A DNA stretch of 49,568 nt from an uncultured Paraburkholderia sp. (lineage in GTDB: Bacteria > Pseudomonadota > Gammaproteobacteria > Burkholderiales > Burkholderiaceae), in contig CALNWS010000033.1 of the NCBI GenBank assembly GCA_940747215.1, positions 1 through 49,568 of the forward strand. The letters run 5' to 3'. The notes beneath the pieces were generated by a model. The model saw only the letters and a list, made by a program, of their open reading frames with translations, did not search any database and was not told the origin of the DNA. Made by a program: the position numbers and the translations under genes. Below, piece by piece: positions 21,468 through 31,768 of this stretch (its first letter is position 1; the number at the start of each line of letters is the position of its first letter).

Positions 21468-22607
21468 CTAGTTCAGTTGAGCGTGCAGCAGCGTCACGAT
21501 GCGTTGGGCGTCGGTGGAATTGTCCACCTGACCGTTCGCATCCAGCACCACCACCTGCGTCACCGAGTCGTCCTTCGAGCGCACGTTGACGAGGAATTCC
21601 TGACCCGGCTTCTTCGCCGAATTGCCGCTGTAGAAGAGCTTGCCTAAGAGGCCTTCGCGCTTGAGTTCCTGCACCGAATCGGCATAGCGCACGTAGTAAA
21701 TGCCCTTCGCGCGATCGCGGTTGTCGACGGTGAAGTTCGTGCGGTCGAGCGCGAGGCCGACACGCAGCCATGCACGGTCAAACGATTCCTGCAGATCGAG
21801 CGTCGAGGTGCCCGCCGTCTGGTCGATCGTGGTCGGCGCGGTGGCCAAATGCGCGTCGGTGAGCAGTTGTTTGGATTGCGCTTCGGTCAGGCAGAACTTC
21901 TGCATCAACTTGGTGAGGAACAGCGCTTCGAGCGCCGGATCGCGCGGACGCTCTTCCCAGCGCGACGACGTCTTGTCCTGACCGGTCAGCACTTCTTCCA
22001 TCGCGCTGTGCGTGATCGAAATGTCGGTCGTGTCGCCCGGCGCACGCGACACCAGCGTACGGAAGCTGTCACGCGTACCCGACGAATACGCGAAGTCGAT
22101 CACCTTACCGACCGTGCGGTGGAACCAGTCGTCCGGAATGTTGGCGCGGTTTTCTGCCCAGTCGGTGACCATGATGCCGGTGGCCGGCGCATCGGTTTTC
22201 AGCGCGAAGCCGCTTTCTTGCCAGAACTCCTGCAACTGCCGCCATAGCTGCTCCGGCGAACGGCCGTCGACGACCAGCCAGCGGCGATCGCCGTCACGCT
22301 CGATGTGCATACCGAGCGGATCCTGCGCGCTCGGCACTCCTTCGGTGCGGTTGCCCGCAGCCGTGACTGCGCACGTCGGCGCGCCGCCCAGTGCCAGATT
22401 GGCCGGCGGCGCCACGTAGCGCTGATCGGTCGGCGTGGTGGTCAGGTCGTTCGGAACGGCCAGCGGCGGCGCGCTCGCGGCAACCTTGTAGTTAACGCGG
22501 TCAGAAGCAAACCAGTCGTTCAGCGTGTCGCAGCCGGCGAGCGTCGTGAGGGCAAGCGCCAGCGCCGCCATGCGGGTTGCGTGGAGGGAAAGTGCGGAAC
22601 GTTTCAC
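21468..22607 (-). CDS. bamC: outer-membrane assembly lipoprotein BamC
   Basis: BamC (NlpB) is an accessory lipoprotein of the BAM complex. The start is taken as GTG at 22607 because AAGGAC lies six bases before it and because it opens a proper signal peptide, VKRSALSLHATRMAALALAL, ending in lipobox LAGC. Two BamC helix-grip domains follow, and the protein ends HAQLN. That gives 379 residues; the upstream extension of the open frame to 22862 lies inside dapA on the same strand and is not credible. It lies downstream of dapA, the same order as in E. coli (dapA-bamC). Confidence 0.93.
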   Translation of the reverse strand: MKRSALSLHATRMAALALALTTLAGCDTLNDWFASDRVNYKVAASAPPLAVPNDLTTTPTDQRYVAPPANLALGGAPTCAVTAAGNRTEGVPSAQDPLGMHIERDGDRRWLVVDGRSPEQLWRQLQEFWQESGFALKTDAPATGIMVTDWAENRANIPDDWFHRTVGKVIDFAYSSGTRDSFRTLVSRAPGDTTDISITHSAMEEVLTGQDKTSSRWEERPRDPALEALFLTKLMQKFCLTEAQSKQLLTDAHLATAPTTIDQTAGTSTLDLQESFDRAWLRVGLALDRTNFTVDNRDRAKGIYYVRYADSVQELKREGLLGKLFYSGNSAKKPGQEFLVNVRSKDDSVTQVVVLDANGQVDNSTDAQRIVTLLHAQLN

Positions 22608-22741
22608 GAGTCCTTCATGATACTGGAACGCGGTGCCTGGTTCTGTGTGCCGGGAACGTGGGCTGGATCGACGTCGGTTAATGGAATGCCGGTGGGCAGA
22701 CTTTCGAGGGCTGACGCTGGCGGCGCCAAGCTGAAATCCGC

Positions 22742-23667
<926 letters not shown>

Positions 23668-23671
<4 letters not shown>

Positions 23672-24294
23672 GAAACGCCACGAATTTGATCAAGTAAACC
23701 ACAATTGTAGCGGATTAGCCAGCCAACTCGTAACAAGGCGGAGCTACCGCCTGCGAGGAGTCGGCTTGGCGTTCCGCTTCCAGAAATCGCGCAAATCCGC
23801 TGGACGCAGGCCGGACGCGGCTGCGCGAGAAAACCATCCTGAAAAGCGACCACCCGCAGACGGCCGCACACCACATCGAGCAACTCGCCGGGTGCCAGTA
23901 AAAAACGCCTAGTTAGAGGGTTTGCCGACGCTTTCGTTTCCTTTCGCGAAGGTCTCGTAAACCAGTACGCCGCCCGGCGCGAGCGAATCGAGTAGTTGCG
24001 GAAAGAGCGGCCGGTGCAGGTGGTGCGTGCCACCACTGCGAATTTCGCGTCCTGCGGGAGCGGCCATGCGCCGCCTTCGATATCGGTGCCGACTGTGGTG
24101 ATGCGCGGCTCGTCCGTCGCGCATCAGTTCGAGCGCGGCGGCGTCACGGTCGATTGCTGTCACTGGATGACCGAGCGATGCAAAAAAGCGCGCATGCCGC
24201 CCCGCGCCGGACGCGACATCCAGCACCGCCCCCTCGCCGCGACGAGATGCGCCCAGTGGCGCACCCACTGCGACGGCTCGCCGGTTCCGTGCAT
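23668..24294 (-). pseudogene. class I SAM-dependent methyltransferase, multiply frameshifted
   Basis: A broken gene between trpS and dapA. Reading starts at ATG 24294 (MHGTGEPSQWVRHWAHLVAA), shifts frame near 24235 into LDVASGAGRHARFFASLGHP (the SAM-binding motif I, from about 24225), then VTAIDRDAAALELM (motif II). It shifts again near 24120, with later pieces LDSLAPGGVLVYETFAKGNE and GELLDVVCGRLRVVAFQDGF in yet another frame. Three or more indels are required. The motif order is that of a TehB-like or UbiE-like small methyltransferase of about 200 residues; the substrate is unknown. Confidence 0.85.
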
Positions 24295-24328
24295 GGCGAC
24301 AGGCGTATCATCATGTCTACGCGCCCGC

Positions 24329-25531
24329 TCAATTGTACGGCAGACCCATCGCCTCGCGCACGTCGCGCATCGTTTCGGACGCGAAACGGCGAGCTTTGTC
24401 GCAGCCATCGGCGACGATCGCGCGCAGCAGCGACGGGTCGTCCATGTACTTCTGCGCGCGCTCGAGCATCGGCTGCTGTTCGCGCAGAATGCCCTCGATT
24501 ACCTGCTGCTTGCATTCTAGGCAACCGATGCCCGCGCTGCGGCAGCCCTTCTGCACCCAATCGTGCGTGGCTTCGTCCGTGTAGACCTGATGCAATTGCC
24601 AGACCGGGCACTTGTCCGGATCGCCCGGATCGGTGCGGCGCACGCGCGCCGGGTCGGTAGGCATGGTGCGCACTTTTTTCGTGATGGTTTCCGCGTCTTC
24701 GCGCAGGCCGATCGTGTTGCCGTACGACTTCGACATTTTCTGGCCGTCCAGCCCAGGCATACACGACGCCTCGGTCAGCAGAGCCTGTGGCTCGACCAGA
24801 ATGATCTTGCGCGACCCTTCAAGGTAACCGAAGAGCCGCTCGCGGTCGTTCATCGACAGACTTTGTGACTTCTGCAACATCGCGCGCGCCCGTTCGAGCG
24901 CCTCGTCGTCGCCTTCCTGCTGATACGCTTTGCGCAGTTCGTGATACAGCTTCGAGCGCTTGCCGCCGAGCTTCTTCGCGGCGTCGTTTGCTTTCTGCTC
25001 GAAGCCCGGTTCGCGGCCGTACAGGTAGTTGAAGCGGCGCGCGATTTCACGCGTCATTTCGACGTGCGGCACTTGGTCTTCGCCGACCGGCACGAGCGAG
25101 CTACGGTACAGCAGAATGTCCGCCGCCATCAACACCGGATAGCCAAGGAAGCCGTACGTGGAAAGGTCCTTGTCTTTCAGCTTCTCCTGCTGTTCCTTGT
25201 AGGTCGGCACGCGTTCGAGCCAGCCGAGCGGCGTGCTCATGCCGAGCAGCAGCGCGAGTTCGGCGTGTTCCGGCACCTTGCTCTGGATGAAGAGCGTGGC
25301 CTGCGCCGGGTCGATCCCGGACGCGAGCCAGTCGATCAGCACATCCCAGACGTTCTTCTCGATCACTTCCGGCGTTTCGTAGTGTGTCGTGAGCGCGTGC
25401 CAGTCGACCACACAGAAGAAACACGGATATTCGGACTGCAGCCGCACCCAGTTTTTCAGCACACCGTGATAGTGGCCGAGGTGCAACGAGCCGGTAGGCC
25501 GCATGCCGGAGAAGATACGGTCTGGGAACAT
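24329..25531 (-). CDS. trpS: tryptophanyl-tRNA synthetase
   Basis: Class I synthetase charging tRNA-Trp. The 400-residue protein begins MFPDRIFSGMRPTGSLHLGH, with the HIGH-type motif HLGH, and carries the KMSKS motif in GLDGQKMSKSYGNT (about residue 268). It is the longer betaproteobacterial form with extra helices before KMSKS. The frame is intact to the end at 24329. It lies six bases downstream of the site-2 protease gene, consistent with co-transcription. Confidence 0.97.
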   Translation of the reverse strand: MFPDRIFSGMRPTGSLHLGHYHGVLKNWVRLQSEYPCFFCVVDWHALTTHYETPEVIEKNVWDVLIDWLASGIDPAQATLFIQSKVPEHAELALLLGMSTPLGWLERVPTYKEQQEKLKDKDLSTYGFLGYPVLMAADILLYRSSLVPVGEDQVPHVEMTREIARRFNYLYGREPGFEQKANDAAKKLGGKRSKLYHELRKAYQQEGDDEALERARAMLQKSQSLSMNDRERLFGYLEGSRKIILVEPQALLTEASCMPGLDGQKMSKSYGNTIGLREDAETITKKVRTMPTDPARVRRTDPGDPDKCPVWQLHQVYTDEATHDWVQKGCRSAGIGCLECKQQVIEGILREQQPMLERAQKYMDDPSLLRAIVADGCDKARRFASETMRDVREAMGLPYN

Positions 25532-25537
25532 GGTTTT

Positions 25538-26200
25538 CTAGAAAAGCGAAATGGGAGGAGTCAGGATAGCGGTGAGCGCGCCATAGCCGATCGTGACGAG
25601 CGGATTGAGCCAGTAGCGCGTGAGCGTGCCCGTCATGACCAGCGCCATCACGATAAAAAAGCCGTACGGCTCGAGGCGCGACAGCGTAATGGCCTGGCGC
25701 GGCGGCAGAAGCGCCATCAGCACGCGCCCGCCGTCGAGCGGCGGCAGCGGAAACAGGTTGAGCACGCCGAGCACCAGATTCACGCTGACGCCCGCAGCAG
25801 CCATGCGCGTGAAAAACGGTTCGTCGATATTCATGACCGCCAGCGCGACACCGAACACGCCCCAGATGAGCGCCTGCACGAAGTTGCAGGCCGGCCCCGC
25901 CGCCGCGACCCACAGACTGCCCCAACGCGGATTGCGCAGGTTGCCGAACACGACCGGCACGGGCTTAGCGTAGCCGAACATGAACGCGCCGCTGGTGGCG
26001 AAATACAGCAGCAAGGGAATCGCAATCGTGCCGAGCGGGTCGATGTGCCGCATCGGATTGACGGAAACGCGGCCGAGCATGTAGGCGGTGTTGTCGCCGA
26101 GCCAGCGCGCGACGTAACCGTGCGCGGCCTCGTGCAATGTGATTGCGAAAATCACCGGCAGCGCGTACACCGCAATGGTCTGTATCAGGGAAGAATCCAT
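25538..26200 (-). CDS. site-2 protease family (M50) membrane metalloprotease
   Basis: A 220-residue intramembrane zinc metalloprotease of the short Rip/YwhC-like group. The zinc motif is HEAAHG (about residue 23, in the first membrane segment) and the third ligand aspartate lies in NLFPLPPLDGGRVL (about residue 169). About five or six hydrophobic segments are visible and there is no PDZ domain. Substrates are unknown. It is directly upstream of trpS (6 bases), an arrangement conserved in Burkholderia. Confidence 0.93.
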   Translation of the reverse strand: MDSSLIQTIAVYALPVIFAITLHEAAHGYVARWLGDNTAYMLGRVSVNPMRHIDPLGTIAIPLLLYFATSGAFMFGYAKPVPVVFGNLRNPRWGSLWVAAAGPACNFVQALIWGVFGVALAVMNIDEPFFTRMAAAGVSVNLVLGVLNLFPLPPLDGGRVLMALLPPRQAITLSRLEPYGFFIVMALVMTGTLTRYWLNPLVTIGYGALTAILTPPISLF

Positions 26201-26247
26201 AACTCGCTATTGTAACAACGTGCTTGCGGGCGTCTGTCCGCTTTCGC

Positions 26248-26883
26248 TCATGCCGTCTCTTCGAGACCGAACGGCGCGAGCGAACCGCGCCCCGGCCGCA
26301 CCAGCACCGGCTCGGCACCGGTTAGATCGATCACCGTGGACGGCTCGCACACGCACGCGCCGCCGTCGATCACGAGATCAAGTTGCTTTTCCAGACGCGC
26401 GCGGATCTCCTCGGGCTCGTTCAGCGGCTGCGTCTCGCCCGGCATGATGAGCGTGGAGCCGAGAAGCGGCTGTCCCAGTTCTTCGAGAATCGCGATCGTG
26501 ATCGAGTGATCGGGCACTCTCAGGCCGATCGTCTTGCGCGACGGATGCGACAGACGGCGCGGCACTTCCTTCGTCGCCTGCAGCACGAACACGTACGGAC
26601 CGGGCATCACGGATTTGATCAGCCGGTACTGGCGGTTGTCCACCATGGCGAAATTCGCCAGCTCCGACAGGTCGCGCACGAGGAGCGACAGAAGCTGCTT
26701 TTCGTCGAGTCCGCGGATACGCCGCAAACGCTCGACCGCGTTCTTGTCGTCGAGATGGCAGGCGAGCGCGTAGCTGGAGTCCGTCGGTAGCGCGACCACG
26801 CCGCCGTCGTTGATGATCTGCACGGCCTGTTTGACGAGGCGTGGCTGCGGGTTCTCAGGATGAAGCCAAAAGTATTGGGACAT
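26248..26883 (-). CDS. YciO/YrdC-type protein (L-threonylcarbamoyladenylate synthase family)
   Basis: A 211-residue single-domain protein of the Sua5/YrdC/YciO superfamily. It starts at ATG 26883 (MSQYFWLHPENPQPRLVKQA), the family N-terminus; a TTG four codons earlier is less likely. Recognisable blocks are GGVVALPTDSSYALACHL, LLVRDLSELANFA, KTIGLRVPDHS and GSTLIMPGE. The Y-F-x-[LI]-H-P-x-N-P-Q opening is typical of YciO, whose function is less certain than that of TsaC; it is often annotated as a threonylcarbamoyl-AMP synthase. It overlaps nothing and seems intact. Confidence 0.9.
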   Translation of the reverse strand: MSQYFWLHPENPQPRLVKQAVQIINDGGVVALPTDSSYALACHLDDKNAVERLRRIRGLDEKQLLSLLVRDLSELANFAMVDNRQYRLIKSVMPGPYVFVLQATKEVPRRLSHPSRKTIGLRVPDHSITIAILEELGQPLLGSTLIMPGETQPLNEPEEIRARLEKQLDLVIDGGACVCEPSTVIDLTGAEPVLVRPGRGSLAPFGLEETA

Positions 26884-27032
26884 GGCGTCTGACAATGGCT
26901 ACGGAAGAGACGCACGCGACATCGCGCGCGGCGCTGCGATGGAATCGTACAGAAGCGGAACGACGCGAGGAAAAACGCAGGCCGGACCGAAGGCTCGCGC
27001 GCGAGGTGCAATGTGCCCGCGGCACAGCGCGC

Positions 27033-27866
27033 TCACAGCCAGCGCTCCCAGACAGGCTTCAGATCGGACGGCAGCGGCGGCAGTGTGCCGAGGTCGACGC
27101 GCCCTTCTCCCGGCGCGTGAAAATCGGAACCGCGCGACGCCTCGAAACCGAAACGACGGGCAACGTCCGCGTATTCACGATATTGGTCGAGCGTGTGGCT
27201 GCCGGTGACGACTTCGATGGCCTTGCCGCCGAGATAGATGAATTCCGCGAACAAGGCGTCGAATTCGAGCGGCGTGTAGGCGTAGCGGCCCGGATGCGCG
27301 ACGATCGCCTCGCCGCCCGCCTTCTGGATCCAGCCGACGGCGTCCGCGAGTTTCGCCCAGCGGTGTCCGATGCAGGCGGGTTTGTCGTCGCCGAGATAGC
27401 GGTTGAACACGTCCTGCGTGAATTCGCAGTGTTCGCATTCGACCATGAAACGCGCAAAGTGCGTACGCGAAATCATGTCCGGATTGGAGACGAATTTGAG
27501 CGCGCCTTCGTAGGCATCGGGAATGCCCAGTTTGGCCAGTTCTTTGCCGATGGCTTCGGCGCGCGCCACACGGCCGTTACGCGTGCGCACGAGGCCGTCG
27601 ATGAGCGCGGCGGCGTTGGTCGGGTCGATGCCGAGACCGACGATGTGCACCGTGCGTGACGCCCACGTGACCGAGATTTCCACGCCGCTCAGATTGCCCA
27701 TGCCGAGCTCTTCAGCGGCGCTGCGCGCTTCGCGCTGGCCGCCGAGTTCGTCATGGTCGGTCAGCGCCCACAGCGTCACCCCACCCGCATGCGCGCGGCG
27801 CGCGACTTCGGCTGGCGCGAACTGGCCGTCGGAAACGGTGGAGTGACAGTGGAGATCAGCGTTCAT
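27033..27866 (-). CDS. PHP-domain phosphatase (RnmAM/TrpH-like)
   Basis: A 277-residue PHP-family metal-dependent phosphoesterase. Metal ligands are visible in DLHCHSTVSDGQ (residues 4-15), ALTDHDELGG (about 34-43), EISVTW and the C-terminal GSDFHAPGE. Characterised relatives hydrolyse 3',5'-nucleoside bisphosphates (pAp) or trim 5' ends of rRNA; this assignment is by homology. The gene lies upstream of the YciO-type gene with a gap of about 150 bases and appears intact. Confidence 0.92.
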   Translation of the reverse strand: MNADLHCHSTVSDGQFAPAEVARRAHAGGVTLWALTDHDELGGQREARSAAEELGMGNLSGVEISVTWASRTVHIVGLGIDPTNAAALIDGLVRTRNGRVARAEAIGKELAKLGIPDAYEGALKFVSNPDMISRTHFARFMVECEHCEFTQDVFNRYLGDDKPACIGHRWAKLADAVGWIQKAGGEAIVAHPGRYAYTPLEFDALFAEFIYLGGKAIEVVTGSHTLDQYREYADVARRFGFEASRGSDFHAPGEGRVDLGTLPPLPSDLKPVWERWL

Positions 27867-28042
27867 CTTCGTCTTGAAAAAAAGTCTGCGTCCATTTTAC
27901 TGCAATGCAGTAAGCAGACGCAGGCCTATCTCGCCCCGCCGACGCTATCTTGCTGAATTCGTTTAAATCTTCTGCAGGATTGCGGCGGCGGCAGCGAAGT
28001 TCAGGCACAAAACCTTTCGATCAGCGCGGCGACCTACTCCGG

Positions 28043-28882
28043 CTAGTCGTGATGCACCATGTGCCTTGCTTCCTCGATGATCTTCTCGTGCCAGTGCGGA
28101 AACGCCTCGAAGCGCGCCTTGAACTCGCCGAACGGAATGTCGCCGGCAATCTGCGCGAGCGTCGGCGAATTCGCGGCCTCGACATGCAGCATTTTCGCGC
28201 TGACCTTGTGCCAGATCGCCATCACTTCGTCGAGGCGATACAACGTCGGACCGCGCAATCTGTGCGCCGGATCGGCGAGCAGCATGTAATGGCCCTCGCC
28301 GTCAGGCTTGGACCAGTGCCCGGCGAGAAACTGCGCGCGTCCCGGCGCGAAGCGCGGATTAGTCTTGATCAGGCGCGGCGACGTCGTCAAGCGTCGCGTA
28401 GCGCTTTAGTTGCGGCGGATCGCGCAATTCGTCGAGCCAATTGAGAAGCCGCTTCGGTGCCTGCGCCGGATGCGACGGCGCGAGTCCGAATCCTTCCAGA
28501 TCGACTACGCGGCGCACCCGCTCGGGCCGGATGCCCGCATAGATGCAGGCGATGTTCGCGCCCATGCTGTGCCCGACCAGATTGACTTCGCCGGTCGGCG
28601 CGTAGTGGTCGAGCAGCGCATCGAGATCCGCCAGATAGTCGGGAATCCAGTAGTGGCCGCCGCCTCGCTCCGCCAATGGCCAGTCGGACAGGCCGAAACC
28701 GCGCATGTCGGGCGCGAGCACCTACCAGTCGCCACTCAGCGCATTCACGATGAACTGGAACGATGCGGCCACGTCCATCCAGCCGTGAATTATGAAGAGC
28801 TTGGCGCGTCACGGTTGCCCCAGCGCCGCACATGCAGACGGACGCCGCGAACGGTGACGAATTCGGATCGGGATGTGGTCAT
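28043..28882 (-). pseudogene. alpha/beta hydrolase with two frameshifts and an amber stop
   Basis: The gene starts at ATG 28882 (MTTSRSEFVTVRGVRLHVRR). One base appears deleted near 28800, where GCGCC AAG CTC TTC should read through into KLFIIHGWMDVAASFQFIV. A TAG at 28722-28724 then interrupts GDW-VLAPDMRGFGLSDW. The next frame carries the nucleophile elbow NLVGHSMGANIA, and a further shift near 28380-28390 precedes LADPAHRLRGPTLYRL and the catalytic-His region, ending at 28043. Three independent lesions make it dead. The ancestor was a haloalkane-dehalogenase-like or epoxide-hydrolase-like alpha/beta hydrolase of about 280 residues; substrate unknown. Confidence 0.9.
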
Positions 28883-28894
28883 GAACGGCACGCC

Positions 28895-29857
28895 TTAAAA
28901 AAGAATGGTCGTTCGATTACAAAGAGATAGCTGTGAGACGCGCTGCGCCGACGTGTTGAATGATGGCTTGGTTGGCGCGCTTTGCCGTGCTGCGTGGTTC
29001 TTCGCCGGCGCTACCATCCGCGGCAGGCGAAGTGCTTTCAAGACCGCCAGCGCGGCCAGTTCGGCGAGTTCGGCCTCGTCGAAACCGGCGTCGCGGCGAG
29101 CCTCGAAATTGAACGGACCGCGCAATTTCGGCGCGTGATATTGCTCGGCAAGCCGAGCGTAGGTCGGATGCGGATCGAGGTCAGCCTCCTCGCACAAATG
29201 CCGGAACCAGTGATTGCCGATCAGCACGTGGCCGATTTCGTCACGCAGAATCACGTCCAGAATTCCCGCCGACGCCTGATAGCCTGTCTGCTGCAAACGC
29301 GCGTGAATCGGCGGCGAGGCGTCGAGACCACGCGCTTCCAGCGTGCGCGGCACGAGCGCCATGCGCGCCAGCACGTCGCCGCGCGTGCGCTCGCACATAT
29401 CCCACAGGCCATCGTGCGCGGGAAAATCGCCATTAAGCGTGACCGTAGTCCGCAAGACGCGTAAGTGAGCAACGAGAAGTGAAACGCCTCTTCCGCCGCG
29501 ACTTTCAGCCAGTCGGTGTAGAAGGCCAGCGGCATGCCGGAGAAGCGCCAGACGGCGTCGAGCGCAAGATTGATCGCGTTAAATTCGATGTGCGCGATCG
29601 CGTGAAGCATCACCGCGCGGCCTTGCGGCGACTGCATGCTGCGCCGGCCGAGCTTGCGCGGTTCGACCAGTTCCGGGCACGCGGGGCGGCCCGGCAAGGC
29701 GGCGGGTTCGTCCAGTTCCAGCGCCGCTTCACAGGTCATGCGGCCATCCTGCACCGCTTACCGCTTCATGGATCGCCCTTGAAGCGGCCGCCTTGGCAAC
29801 CGCGGACGGCGTCGAATGGGACAGATCGGGCGAGTCGGATTGAACGGCAGAGACCAT
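28895..29857 (-). pseudogene. DUF455 ferritin-like protein, frameshifted
   Basis: Two frames hold the family sequence. One, within 29754-29251, reads DGRMTCEAALELDEPAALPG, then HAIAHIEFNAINLALDAVWR and VAAEEAFHFSLLT. The other, from about 29430 down to 28895, reads GDFPAHDGLWDMCERTRGDV and GLDASPPIHARLQQ through RDEIGHVLIGNHWFR. The junction near 29430-29455 needs at least two indels (an extra A in GCTTAATGG is evident). The N-terminal part from ATG 29857 is also out of frame, and the C-terminal tail after ELAELAAL looks unlike the family. DUF455 proteins carry a diiron four-helix fold; their role is not established. Non-functional as it stands. Confidence 0.85.
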
Positions 29858-30192
29858 GACAGAAACGGACGCGGAAAGATGCGAATAAAAAGACAATGGA
29901 AAACGGCGCAGTCAGGCGGCAAAAACCTGCGGTACGAGCAGGCGGCAAAAGCAGCCTGCACAAAAAAGTGGCCCAGCGCCGAACAGCATAAGCACACAAC
30001 CATCTATTTTACAATATTCGATTCGACCATTCAGCGCGCCTGAACCGCCTGCCGGCCGGCGCCGCAACCGATTTTGCAGCCGGCTCGTATAGCCTGAAGG
30101 CCGCCTTGCCGCGACCATTTGCAGTCCGACAAACCTGCCGTGCGGAGTCCATTACGGACTGCCCGCATCGCGACCGATCCAGAGGATACACT
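29858..30192. other. divergent intergenic region before the carbonic anhydrase gene
   Basis: About 335 bases without a supported gene. A rightward TTTACAATATTCG (about 30008-30020) resembles a -10 region for the carbonic anhydrase gene but has no clear -35. The region between 30045 and 30095 is rich in GCCGGC inverted repeats. No coding motif is visible on either strand. Confidence 0.35.
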
Positions 30193-30709
30193 GTGACGAT
30201 TTACAAGCTTGGCAAAGCTGCCCCGACCATCCACGAAAGCGTGTTCGTGGCCGATTCCGCGAATATCGTCGGCAATGTCACGCTCGAGCAAAACTCGAGC
30301 GTCTGGTTCGGCGCCACGATCCGCGGCGACAACGAGCCGATCACGATCGATGCGGGCAGCAACGTGCAGGAAAACGCCGTGCTTCACGCCGACCCCGGAT
30401 TTCCGCTGTCGGTCGCACAGAACGTGACGATCGGCCATCAGGCCATGCTCCACGGCTGCGCGGTCAACGAAGGTTCGTTGATCGGAATTCAGGCGGTGGT
30501 CTTGAATGGAGCGGTAATCGGCCGCAACTGTCTGGTTGGAGCGGGCACCGTCGTCACCGAGGGCAAGGTTTTTCCAGACAATTCTCTGATCCTCGGCGCG
30601 CCCGCCAAAGTGGTGCGTGAACTGACCCATCGCCAATCTGAAGCGCATAGCGGCGGGTTATGCCGAACGGCGCGAGTTTTTCAAGGCGCAGCTCGTGCGT
30701 ATCGGCTAA
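30193..30709 (+). pseudogene. gamma carbonic anhydrase family protein with a C-terminal frameshift
   Basis: A left-handed beta-helix protein of the YrdA/gamma-CA type. From GTG 30193 it reads TIYKLGKAAPTIHESVFVAD, with hexapeptide repeats and metal-ligand histidines in NAVLHADPGF and VTIGHQAMLHGCAV, to APAKVVRELT (about residue 145). Near 30627-30635 the frame slips. The expected C-terminus (NLKRIAAGYAERREFFKAQL, ending VRIG) lies in another frame and stops at TAA 30707-30709. In the original frame translation instead continues in frame into hslO. The beta-helix core is whole, so the product could retain some function; only the last helix is lost or replaced. Confidence 0.85.
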
Positions 30710-30771
30710 CCAGCCCCCGCACGGCGCGCATGGCGCGGCATCACGCCGCGCCTTTCGACCGAGGAATAGTT

Positions 30772-31768
30772 GTGAGCGACCAGTTGCAAAAATTCATGTT
30801 CAGCGCAGCGCCGGTGCGTGGCGAGATCGTTTCGCTGCGCAACACTTGGCAGGAAGTGCTGACGCGCCGGGATTATCCGGCGCCCGTGCGGACCATTCTC
30901 GGCGAGATGATGGCGGCGTGCGCGTTGCTGTCGGCGAACCTAAAGTTCGACGGCACGCTCATCATGCAGATTTTCGGCGACGGCCCGGCCAAGATGCTGG
31001 TCGTGCAATGCAGTTCGGATCTGTCCATGCGCGCCACCGCCAAGCTCTCGGGCGAAGGCGACGCCGTGATCGGCGACGATCTCTCGATGATCGATCTCAT
31101 CAACGACGCGAGCGGCCACGGCCGTTGCGTGATCACGCTCGATCCGAGCGACAAGAAGCCGGGCCAGCAGCCGTATCAAAGTATCGTGCCGCTCTCGGGC
31201 GAGAACGGTCCGCTCAAGTCGATGGCCGAAGTGCTCGAGCACTACATGCATCACTCGGAACAGCCCGACACGCGCCTCTGGCTCGCGGCAAACACCGAGC
31301 GCCGTTGGCATGTTGCTGCAGAAGCTGCCCGGCGACGGTGGCATCGTGCCCCACCCCGGCACCCTCGATTCGGACACGTGGGAGCGCGTCTGCATGCTCG
31401 GCCCCACGATGTCGCAGGACGAGTTACTGAAGGAAGAACCGGAAACGATTTTCCGCCGTCTCTTCCGGCAGGAAAACGTCCAGCATTTCGAGCCGGCCAC
31501 GGCACGTTTCGAATGCAGTTGCTCGCGAGAGAAAGTCAGCGCGATGCTAAAAATGCTTGGTCGCGAAGAGATGGATAGCGTTGTCGAAGAACGCGGCCAC
31601 GTCGAGATTCATTGCGAGTTCTGCAATCAGCGTTATGAATTCGACCCGGTGGACGTGGCGCAACTTTTTATCGCCAGCGCGCTCTCACAAGGAATGACGC
31701 CGGCGGCCGGACCAGCGCCACTGAAGCCGTTGGGCGTAACGCCCTGCCTGAGGGAGAACCGATCATGA
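30772..31768 (+). pseudogene. hslO: redox-regulated chaperone Hsp33, frameshifted before its zinc domain
   Basis: Hsp33 is a holdase activated by oxidation of a C-terminal zinc site. From GTG 30772 (GAGGAAT upstream) it reads SDQLQKFMFSAAPVRGEIVS through the core chaperone domain to LWLAANTER. Two bases (GC) are missing near 31301, where ERAVGMLLQKL is expected, and the rest (MLLQKLPGDGGIVPHPGTLD onward) lies one frame away. The redox switch cysteines, FECSCSREKV (CxC) and HCEFCNQRY (CxxC), are intact in that second frame. In the first frame translation stops at 31578. The result is a chaperone core without its linker and zinc switch. Confidence 0.9.

Noticed and set aside
30106..31578. 490-residue carbonic anhydrase-Hsp33 fusion as a genuine two-domain gene
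   Set aside because: The normal C-terminus and stop of the carbonic anhydrase are readable in the next frame, and hslO has its own start and ribosome binding site, so the fusion is a product of frameshift.
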